Under the pieces are notes generated by a model, which saw nothing but the letters and a program-made list of their open reading frames with translations, did not search any database and was not told where the DNA came from. Below, in pieces: positions 28,982 through 38,935 of a DNA stretch of 64,000 nucleotides (the first letter of the stretch is position 1; every line of letters begins with the position of its first letter). Made by a program: the position numbers and the translations under genes. The stretch comes from Acheta domesticus (Eukaryota; Arthropoda; Insecta; Orthoptera; Gryllidae): contig JAHLJT010009419.1 in assembly GCA_031308135.1 (NCBI GenBank), positions 37,131,221-37,195,220 on the forward strand, read 5' to 3'.

Positions 28982-30436
28982 TCAGAAACGCACCGTCTTC
29001 TTGGGCTTTACTGTATGCTGTGCAGCAGTCCTACGCTTCTTGCAAGGTTGACGATCAGCAGTCTCCCGCAGGCGAGAAGGGAAAGCTGCAACCAGACACA
29101 TAGCGATTAATCACTAATAATGAATTTAAAAAAACAACACACACACACACACAAACAGAAAAGTCAGAAAAGTAGGAAGGGAGCTTACCAGCAAGGCACG
29201 CTGTGGGCCGTACAGATACGGAGGGGGCGAACATTCGTTCATTCACCACGGGCCTCGTCCGGTCAGGAACAGCTGTGGACAGAAAGAAAGAACAACGAGT
29301 TAAACAATGTGTGTATTGAGAGAGGGTATCAGCTCGTGACACTCGCACTAGTGTTCCCTTCTTTACCCTCGATTAGGGCCACTCACCTGCAGTGTCCAGC
29401 TGGCGCGCGTGGGCGTTGACGCGGGCGAAGGCGTGGGTGTGGGTGTGGGCCTGGCCGTGGCGTATGCGCGGAGGTAGAGATGCGGGAGCATTCTGGGCGG
29501 GACGGGCAGGGCGCACAATGGGACGTGCCGCCTCCTGCAGGGCAAGAAATGCCCCGCGCCCTTCGCGGAACAACTGACGGCGGATCCGGCGTCGAAGCTC
29601 GGGATCTGCGCGGCAGCGCGCCAGCCAGCGCCGGCTAACCCCCGCCGCTGCCACTAGCGAGGGCCCATCCAGCAGCCTGCGAACAGAAGCAGAATTGTAC
29701 AGTCATGCTAATCTAATATCAACAACACGTCACGTCAGATCAATAGGGAAAGAGACAATACTCGAATGAAGATGAGAAAACATTCTAGAGAAAAGTTAGG
29801 GAATGTAAGAACCGAACACATTTGTCACGTAATTCTGCTAGTACACTAATGGTTTAACCAAAGAAATGTTCACACTGAGCTACGTGGCTCAACCTGTTAT
29901 TCGTGTTATGTGCCATTATAACATTGGAAAGATTCTCATCAAAATCTCAAACCCAACATATCGAACTTTTTGTTGTTGTTCTTTAAACACATCGTTATAT
30001 CCGAACGTAACTAGGGAGAAACTATTTTCTGTGAAACCCATTTCATTACTATTCACGTAATACTCGAATAGTGGACATGAAACGTTCCCCTTAAGTTCAA
30101 TTTTCCAAATTATTGCAGGCAAAATTTAAACTAATAAAATTAAAAGAACGGAAATCCTATCGCAATATTACTTTGCTACGAGACCAAAAGCACCCAAATG
30201 TTCGGTTCACATTCAAGAAGTACATTAAACACTTTGATGGGCAAGTAAAGCTTTGTAACTTGTAATGAAATACACCACATAAAATTGTAACAAACATGTA
30301 AACGAGAAACTTACCTCAAAATACGGGATGCAATCTCCGCTGGTAAATATCCCACTATATCCACTTGCGATGCTTCTTCCTCAAGTTCAGAGGAGTGCAA
30401 GTTCATGACGAACATAAAAGAGGAGAAAAATTCCAT
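28982..30436 (-). CDS. F-box protein gene, unit 6 (intact, 199 residues)
   Basis: Four exons, 30315-30436, 29387-29676, 29189-29272 and 28982-29085, splice in frame to 600 nt. The first ATG (30436) has a favourable context (G at -3, G at +4); further in-frame ATGs follow at codons 8 and 11. Residues about 28-72 form an F-box: IVGYLPAEI at the start, LLDGPSLVAAAGVS in the middle, RRWLARC with its conserved Trp, then PELRRRI. F-box domains bind Skp1 and make the protein the substrate adaptor of an SCF ubiquitin ligase. The remainder is Arg/Ala/Pro-rich, with a His-Thr stretch lengthened here by one in-frame HT (6-bp GT-rich expansion). The tail has KKRR and KPKK clusters and ends in KTVRF. The substrate is unknown. 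I do not recognise an orthologue. Confidence 0.85.
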
Positions 30437-33400
30437 TGCTGCCTCAAACTTCGAGTACTACACTGCAGGAGCTCAGATGCACACACAACAAGTCGCACAG
30501 ACGCAGTAGTGACGCCCGTGTCACAAACGCCGCTTATAAGGCAAGCGAATGATGACGTCATGGCGTGCCTTAGCGCGTCGCTGATTGGTTGGAAATCCAA
30601 TGTGGCGGCCTGGTTTCATGGCGCCGTTTTGAGTTGACGCTGCCTAATACGCATGCAGTCAACTTTCTGTCAATGTTCTCTTAACTTCAACAATGTACAA
30701 CTGCAATAATTCTAGATATTGAAATCATTCATTTTTCTCGCCCACAAAACGAAGGGTTGGCTTCCGTTTTGCAAATCAGTTCAATCATCCCATTACTCTA
30801 TTGTTATGGTTCGAAAACACACAATGTTTAGTATTTTCTGTACATTCTGTTATTAGAAACATGGTTGGTTTTCCTGCTGTTCGTTCATGTTACCGAGTTA
30901 CGACAACTTTGTGCATCAAAATCTTCAACTTATACTTGGCTTTAAATTTGACAAGAAAAAGCACACGTGGGCCATTTCACATGCAGCAGCTACATTGCTT
31001 TACGTTTCGGGGGACGGGCATTTTACTTCTCGCCTTCCATATAACTTTTTACACGCTATCAACAAAGCAGCTAATTTATTTACAACATTTCAATAAAATG
31101 AGACGCGTTGTATCCAGCGAGACATTATCTCCCATATCTCGAAACACTCGCGGAATGCACCTCCCAGGTCTCTATACAATTTACTTCCGTCTTTGCGGAC
31201 GAATTGAATTTAAAATTACCGCTTCAATATTTACGTAGCGCCAACACTACATTATGGCCATACACAAAATGTAAGTGCTGTGTGATTATGTCAAACAGAT
31301 CACAACTACGCTGCAATAAATAACTTTCTTTGGAAGATGTACAAGTTCTGTGCATTTCTTCATCTTAAAACGTTTTGCACGATTGTTTACAAACATGGAT
31401 AAAATACTGATGGTTGCTGGTTCATGAGGAATTTACAAATCAATAGCTAGACTTTACAAGGAATTTGTGTGACGTAGCATTGTGATTTTGCAGATAAAAT
31501 TATGTCAATAGTATGCTTCCTACCAGCCAGATTGTGAGTAGTAAGGTTACAGCAAATTAAACATCAATGTGTTTCAGTGGACGTGTCATTTGTGTTTAAT
31601 GTTGTGAGGTTTGTTTTACCAAGATTCAACTTTGACGACGCAAACCGAGAAGTGTAGCCTATATCAAGGTAAGCAGGAAGCAGTGTTAAACCCTGATAAG
31701 ACTAATAACTTAAAATTTAGTTACATCGTTTATCGCCCCCCTCCCATTGTTTTATAGATGTGTGCAAGTTACTAAGTTTCTATGGCACCCTCTTTTCTTT
31801 CAGAATATGAGTACAGAAACGCAAGTTTAACAATTCTATTTTTGTAGTTCAACAGTGATTTTCATAGAACTGTAATTTTAAGTTCATACGATCAACTTGA
31901 CAAGACTCGAATTGGGAATGAGTGTTACACAGACATGTTCCCTCAACAATTCTCTAGTACTTCCATTCAGTTGACTCAGTGGAAATAGAACTACAGCCTT
32001 TACATTAGTGTCCTTATTTTAATACAATTTTCTTAAACTTCATAATAGATTGAAAGAAACAAAACATAGTTGTGAATAAAATGTAATTTTTACTACAAAT
32101 GATTGCACTTTGAGATTGGTGTAAAAATTCATATTGAAGGGCTTATTTCCATGTGAACTCTGCTCAAGCAAGGAAATAATTAGTACTTTCACTTTGCCTG
32201 CTACAGCCCAGAAATCTTTAAAGTAAACAGAACCTCAATCAAACACTTTGCTTTGGACCTTCTCCAATGCTTTACTCACCTGTAATGTCATACTCTTCAC
32301 TGACTTCAGAAAGCTATTAGATAGTAGACTAAATGATATTTTGAAAACTAAACAAAATAACTTATAAGGACAAAGCTCTAAAAAAACTAGTACTTCCAGA
32401 TGTTGGATTCATACTCTTCGTCATTTACATTGGTTTGTGAGAAATTAGAATTTAATTCAGTTTTCTTGTGTGTGATTTAAAATGACTACCAAGTTGTTGA
32501 GGCCACAACAGTAATTGTGAATATAACATAGGATTTTACTCATTACCTACCTATACATTAGAGATATGTAAACATCTTTCAAAAGTAATCCTTCAAATTA
32601 GGCATTTCTTGAAGTGTCCCCTAAAATTCAATAGGTAGTTTGTAGCTGAAATTTCTTAATCAAGAACAATGATAAAATTAAGAGCTAGCATACATTTGTC
32701 CTTTTTGTTTTCTCCAAGGGTGCTTGATAAAATTGTTTGTAAACTAAAGAGTAAATTTGAAGTATTAATAAAGCTTATTAGCAAACAATGTGATAAACTC
32801 AAGTTGAAAAGAAGGTAGGTTATCTTCAATGAATGTGGAAAGTTACATTCAGTAGAGTTTTCTTGGTACTTGAACAACAAGAGCAATTTTCTTATTTTAA
32901 TGCTAATTAAACACTTACATTAAGTCTCTTCAATCTGTTTATTTTGAAATTGGTAACTGAGGCAAGGATTTTTTCATAGCCACTATCAGTTGTATAATTC
33001 CTATTCAATACATGTTTGTGTGTAAAACCTTTTAGTGAAACTTCCTAAAATCCTGCCAGTGAAAAAATGAGACTTTTCCTCTTTTTGCCACACACACACA
33101 CAAACACATATTTTAAAGTAAAGATGATCCCCAATGAATAGAAAATTGATTGGCTAATAATTTAACTGTATTTAATACATGTACCACTTCAATAACTAAA
33201 GTTTACTCGTTTCTTTCTTTCTGCCCTTCCTTCCTCTGAATATGGTACCACAATCGCTTAACAGAAATGTTTCTCATTTACACTAGTGTATAGTTGAGGA
33301 TGTATTAAAATGATACTATTTGGGCCTATCAAATGCCTTAGGATGTTGGTATTTGAGGTTGTTCTAACAGGATAGTGCAGCTATTATCATAACATTTGGA

Positions 33401-33978
33401 AACTGATGAAATAAATCATTAAATCTTTCAGTGTGTATGAATCTGACACAGAGAGAATAACTGAAGAAACAAGTACGTAATTACAGTGCTGTGTGTAACT
33501 GCTTTATATCAGTAGCAAACGCGCCCGAATTGATGTTAGAATGTTGTTTTTACTGAAAAATAACCATTAATACTGTTTAAAATATAAGAGCGTTTGAAAT
33601 AATTACTGCACCGTATCTGAGGTTTAACATAGTACCTGCACAAACGTGTTAATTATATTGAATGAATTATTCTAATGGTGTTAATGCCAGAGCCCCATCC
33701 CCTTAACTATAGCTTAAATCGGCGACGACAGACAAAAATTCGCGTCATCAGATTGATCTGATAGTGAAAAGAAAGAAAATATTACGAACTTGGACACTTC
33801 ACCGTCGTCGCCACGTTCTGTACCTTAAGCTGGCAAATCTAACTCTTGCGTTACCCTCAAAATTTGGGATTTGTAATCCGAAATTTTGTAAGCAATGCAG
33901 AGATAAGTGGAAATCTACAGAAAAAATGAAAGGAGTGTGACAGGAATAGTAACAGACACAAAGTACATTTTTACGTAA

Positions 33979-34390
33979 TTTATTTTCAGTAAAATAGTAA
34001 GTACTACATACAATATCAAATCGAATAACTAGAACGCGTAATCAAGAATATTATGTACAGATTTACAACGTTTCAATTTACATTTTTCATTGAATAACTA
34101 TGTACAGATTAAGGAACTTCGCCGCTTCAGCTGTACAAAATTGTACATAAGTAGTATTTGATTCATAGGACTTATTTACAATAGACGGGGAAGAGCTCAC
34201 AATAAATAATGCATACATATTTACAAATAACTTAAAAAACTATGTACAAATTACCACGCTTTGACACGTCAAAACTACATATTAACTATTTAACAATATG
34301 TACAAAATTGCCGTGATCCACAGCGATTGCCATTATCTCGACTGAATGGTTCGAGGTGCTAATGACATAAAGTTTCTTAAAGAATCCAGG
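33979..34390 (-). promoter_or_regulatory. 3' UTR with four UGUACAUA elements and polyA signal (unit 7)
   Basis: Same arrangement as in unit 1 behind an intact gene. UGUACAUA octamers read on the minus strand at 34297-34304, 34241-34248, 34099-34106 and 34052-34059, and AATAAA at 33979-33984. About 70-75 nt separate the first and last pairs nearest the ends, and one 135-nt gap lies between them. Confidence 0.7.
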
Positions 34391-35839
34391 TCAGAAACGC
34401 ACCGTCTTCTTGGGCTTTACTGTATGCTGTGCAGCAGTCCTACGCTTCTTGCAAGGTTGACGATCAGCAGTCTCCCGCAGGCGAGAAGGGAAAGCTGCAA
34501 CCAGACACATAGCGATTAATCACTAATAATGAATTTAAAAAAACAACACACACACACACACAAACAGAAAAGTCAGAAAAGTAGGAAGGGAGCTTACCAG
34601 CAAGGCACGCTGTGGGCCGTACAGATACGGAGGGGGCGAACATTCGTTCATTCACCACGGGCCTCGTCCGGTCAGGAACAGCTGTGGACAGAAAGAAAGA
34701 ACAACGAGTTAAACAATGTGTGTATTGAGAGAGGGTATCAGCTCGTGACACTCGCACTAGTGTTCCCTTCTTTACCCTCGATTAGGGCCACTCACCTGCA
34801 GTGTCCAGCTGGCGCGCGTGGGCGTTGACGCGGGCGAAGGCGTGGGTGTGGGCCTGGCCGTGGCGTATGCGCGGAGGTAGAGATGCGGGAGCATTCTGGG
34901 CGGGACGGGCAGGGCGCACAATGGGACGTGCCGCCTCCTGCAGGGCAAGAAATGCCCCGCGCCCTTCGCGGAACAACTGACGGCGGATCCGGCGTCGAAG
35001 CTCGGGATCTGCGCGGCAGCGCGCCAGCCAGCGCCGGCTAACCCCCGCCGCTGCCACTAGCGAGGGCCCATCCAGCAGCCTGCGAACAGAAGCAGAATTG
35101 TACAGTCATGCTAATCTAATATCAACAACACGTCACGTCAGATCAATAGGGAAAGAGACAATACTCGAATGAAGATGAGAAAACATTCTAGAGAAAAGTT
35201 AGGGAATGTAAGAACCGAACACATTTGTCACGTAATTCTGCTAGTACACTAATTGTTTAACCAAAGAAATGTTCACACTGAGCTACGTGGCTCAACCTGT
35301 TATTCGTGTTATGTGCCATTATAACATTGGAAAGATTCTCATCAAAATCTCAAACCCAACATATCGAACTTTTTGTTGTTGTTCTTTAAACACATCGTTA
35401 TATCCGAACGTAACTAGGGAGAAACTATTTTCTGTGAAACCCATTTCATTACTATTCACGTAATACTCGAATAGTGGACATGAAACGTTCCCCTTAAGTT
35501 CAATTTTCCAAATTATTGCAGGCAAAATTTAAACTAATAAAATTAAAAGAACGGAAATCCTATCGCAATATTACTTTGCTACGAGACCAAAAGCACCCAA
35601 ATGTTCGGTTCACATTCAAGAAGTACATTAAACACTTTGATGGGCAAGTAAAGCTTTGTAACTTGTAATGAAATACACCACATAAAATTGTAACAAACAT
35701 GTAAACGAGAAACTTACCTCAAAATACGGGATGCAATCTCCGCTGGTAAATATCCCACTATATCCACTTGCGATGCTTCTTCCTCAAGTTCAGAGGAGTG
35801 CAAGTTCATGACGAACATAAAAGAGGAGAAAAATTCCAT
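34391..35839 (-). CDS. F-box protein gene, unit 7 (intact, 197 residues)
   Basis: Exons 35718-35839 (122 nt), 34796-35079 (284), 34598-34681 (84) and 34391-34494 (104) total 594 nt with no frame break; this is the reference copy. Introns are 638, 114 and 103 nt. The F-box spans residues about 28-72 and is built across intron 1 (Arg41 split 2+1), so no single open reading frame shows it. Exon 2 is very GC-rich beside AT-rich introns. Residues 179-193 hold two basic clusters (KKRR, KPKK), a plausible bipartite nuclear signal. The last five residues, KTVRF, fit the RVxF docking motif for protein phosphatase 1. The donor after exon 3 is GTAAGC in units 6 and 7, closer to consensus than GTATGC in most other units. 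Role inferred: SCF E3 ligase adaptor. Confidence 0.87.
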
Positions 35840-35995
35840 TGCTGCCTCAAACTTCGAGTACTACACTGCAGGAGCTCAGATGCACACACAACAAGTCGCA
35901 CAGACGCAGTAGTGACGCCCGTGTCACAAACGCCGCTTATAAGGCAAGCGAATGATGACGTCATGGCGTGCCTTAGCGAGTCGCTGATTGGTTGG
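35840..35995 (-). promoter_or_regulatory. F-box gene promoter (unit 7)
   Basis: CCAAT (ATTGG on plus, 35987-35991), the TGACGTCA palindrome (35956-35963) and a TTATAAG element (35936-35942) precede the intact gene on the minus strand. Unit 6 has the same set at 30584, 30553 and just below it, with one substitution nearby. Confidence 0.55.
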
Positions 35996-35999
35996 AAAT

Positions 36000-37861
36000 C
36001 CAATGTGGCGGCCTGGTTTCATGGCGCCGTTTTGAGTTGACGCTGCCTAATACGCATGCAGTCAACTTTCTGTCAATGTTCTCTTAACTTCAACAATGTA
36101 CAACTGCAATAATTCTAGATATTGAAATCATTCATTTTTCTCGCCCACAAAACGAAGGGTTGGCTTCCGTTTTGCAAATCAGTTCAATCATCCCATAACT
36201 CTATTGTTATGGTTCGAAAACACACAATGTTTAGTATTTTCTGTACATTCTGTTATTAGAAACATGGTTGGGTTTCCTGTTGTTCGTTCAGGTTACCGAG
36301 TTACGACAACTTTGTGCATCAAAATCTTCAACTTATACTTGGCTTTAAATTTGACAAGAAAAAGCACACGTGGGCCATTTCACATGCAGCAGCTACATTG
36401 CTTTACGTTTCGGGGGACGGGCATTTTACTTCTCGCCTTCCATATAACTTTTTACACGCTATCAACAAAGCAGCTAATTTATTTACAACATTTCAATAAA
36501 ATGAGACGCGTTGTATCCAGCGAGACATTATCTCCCATATCTCGAAACACTCGCGGAATGCACCTCCCAGGTCTCTATACAATTTACTTCCGTCTTTGCG
36601 GACGAATTGAATTTAAAATTACCGCTTCAATATTTACGTAGCGCCAACACTACATTATGGCCATACACAAAATGTAAGTGCTGTGTGATTATGTCAAACA
36701 GATCACAACTACGCTGCAATAAATAACTTTCTTTGGAAGATGTACAAGTTCTGTGCATTTCTTCATCTTAAAACGTTTTGCACGATTGTTTACAAACATG
36801 GATAAAATACTGATGGTTGCTGGTTCATGAGGAATTTACAAATCAATAGCTAGACTTTACAAGGAATTTGTGTGACGTAGCATTGTGATTTTGCAGATAA
36901 AATTATGTCAATAGTATGCTTCCTACCAGCCAGATTGTGAGTAGTAAGGTTACAGCAAATTAAACATCAATGTGTTTCAGTGGACGTGTCATTTGTGTTT
37001 AATGTTGTGAGGTTTGTTTTACCAAGATTCAACTTTGACGACGCAAACCGAGAAGTGTAGCCTATATCAAGGTAAGCAGGAAGCAGTGTTAAACCCTGAT
37101 AAGACTAATAACTTAAAATTTAGTTACATCGTTTATCGCCCCCCCCCCCCATTGTTTTATAGATGTGTGCAAGTTACTAAGTTTCTATGGCACCCTCTTT
37201 TCTTTCAGAATATGAGTACAGAAACGCAAGTTTAACAATTCTATTTTTGTAGTTCAACAGTGATTTTCATAGAACTGTAATTTTAAGTTCATACGATCAA
37301 CTTGACAAGACTCGAATTGGGAATGAGTGTTACACAGACATGTTCCCTCAACAATTCTGTATTACTTCCATTCAGTTGACTCAGTGGAAATAGAACTACA
37401 GCCTTTACATTAGTGTCCTTATTTTAATACAATTTTCTTAAACTTCATAATAGATTGAAAGAAACAAAACATAGTTGTGAATAAAATGTAATTTTTACTA
37501 CAAATGATTGCACTTTGAGATTGGTGTAAAAATTCATATTGAAGGGCTTATTTCCATGTGAACTCTGCTCAAGCAAGGAAATAATTAGTACTTTCACTTT
37601 GCCTGCTACAGCCCAGAAATCTTTAAAGTAAACAGAACCTCAATCAAACACTTTGCTTTGGACCTTCTCCAATGCTTTACTCACCTGTAATGTCATACTC
37701 TTCACTGACTTCAGAAAGCTATTAGATAGTAGACTAAATGATATTTTGAAAACTAAACAAAATAACTTATAAGGACAAAGCTCTAAAAAAACTAGTACTT
37801 CCAGATGTTGGATTCATACTCTTCGTCATTTACATTGGTTTGTGAGAAATTAGAATTTAAT
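36000..37861. other. Spacer of unit 7 (representative): no gene recognised
   Basis: The spacer beyond the promoter carries open frames of 60-145 codons on both strands that recur in the clean units, but none shows codon bias, a recognisable domain or splice-linked extension, and indels in sister units break them freely. It does contain plus-strand splice-like signals (AAG|GTAAGC near 37070 and a TTTCTTTCAG acceptor near 37208) and a C-run at about 37139-37150 whose length varies between units. Confidence 0.5.
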
Positions 37862-38437
37862 TCAGTTTTCTTGTGTGTGATTTAAAATGACTACCAAGTT
37901 GTTGAGGCCACAACAGTAATTGTGAATATAACATAGGATTTGACTCATTACCTACCTATACATTAGAGATATGTAAACATCTTTCAAAAGTAATCCTTCA
38001 AATTAGGCATTTCTTGAAGTGTCCCCTAAAATTCAATAGGTAGTTTGTAGCTGAAATTTCTTAATCAAGAACAATGATAAAATTAAGAGCTAGCATACAT
38101 TTGTCCTTTTTGTTTTCTCCAAGGGTGCTTGATAAAATTGTTTGTAAACTAAAGAGTAAATTTGAAGTATTAATAAAGCTTATTAGCAAACAATGTGATA
38201 AACTCAAGTTGAAAAGAAGGTAGGTTATCTTCAATGAATGTGGAAAGTTACATTCAGTAGAGTTTTCTTGGTACTTGAACAACAAGAGCAATTTTCTTAT
38301 TTTACTGCTAATTAAACACTTACATTAAGTCTCTTCAATCTGTTTATTTTGAAATTGGTAACCGAGGCAAGGATTTTTTCACAGCCACTATCAGTTGTAT
38401 AATTCCTTTTCAATACATGTTTTTTGTAGTACCTTTT
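37862..38437 (-). repeat. Partial eighth unit at the array edge
   Basis: Matches the first ~570 bp of the other units almost exactly up to about 38300, then accumulates substitutions (for example near 38305, 38362 and 38408) and stops matching at about 38437. It contains only spacer sequence downstream of the F-box gene, so no gene. Confidence 0.9.
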
Positions 38438-38439
38438 AG

Positions 38440-38935
38440 ATTTAGTAACATAGGATGTAACATAGGATTTGTCTCATTACCTACTTATACATTAGGGATG
38501 TGTAAAGATCTTTCAAAAGCATTGCTTCAAATTCGGCATTTCTTAAAGTGTCCCCTAAAATTCAATAGGTAGTTGGTTGCAGAAATTTCTTTAGCAAGAA
38601 CAATGATAAAATTAAAAGCTAGCATACATTTGTTAATTTTGTTTTCTTCAAGGCTACTAAAAATAATTGTTTTAGACTATAGAGTAAATTTATTATTTGG
38701 ACACTTCCTCTTTGTCGTTGTCGTCGTCTTCGTCATATTTTGCACCTTTAATTGGCCAATTTGTCTACGTTATGTGATAACTTAGGAATTTCTAATCCAA
38801 AATTTTGTATGGAACGAAAAATAAGTATAAATCTTCAGAAAAAAATTAATGTGTAGTTACAGGATTAGTAATCGAGACAATGTACATTTGTACGTAATTT
38901 CACTTTTGTAAAATAGTATTTACTGCCTACTGTAT
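38440..38935 (-). repeat. Old, internally deleted remnant of the 5.4-kb unit
   Basis: 38440-38692 aligns with unit positions about 60-300, and 38695-38935 aligns with unit positions about 1336-1555. The 1 kb between them is absent and many substitutions and indels are present. The second block covers the region of the F-box 3' UTR end and polyA site, but the AATAAA is altered. This is an older duplicate outside the homogenised part of the array. Confidence 0.8.

Larger units (their letters stand above)
1..38437 (-). repeat. Tandem array of 5.4-kb units, each carrying an F-box gene
   Basis: Seven complete head-to-tail units start at 1, 5404, 10813, 16226, 21643, 27050 and 32457, with lengths of 5403-5417 bp. 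A partial eighth runs 37862-38437. Units align base for base over exons, introns and intergenic DNA, differing mainly by one-base indels and a few substitutions, so amplification or homogenisation is recent. The window opens inside the array, so true copy number is unknown. Each unit holds, on the minus strand, a promoter, a four-exon F-box gene and its 3' UTR, with about 3 kb of spacer in which I recognise no other gene. Two (CA)n runs occur per unit (about 635-650 and 2088-2102 in unit 1). Near 38300-38437 the last unit becomes more divergent, marking the array edge. Confidence 0.97.

Noticed and set aside
1..38437. Reading the array as a CRISPR, satellite or rDNA-type repeat
   Set aside because: Units are 5.4 kb with a spliced protein gene. 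There is no rRNA sequence and no short repeat-spacer structure.
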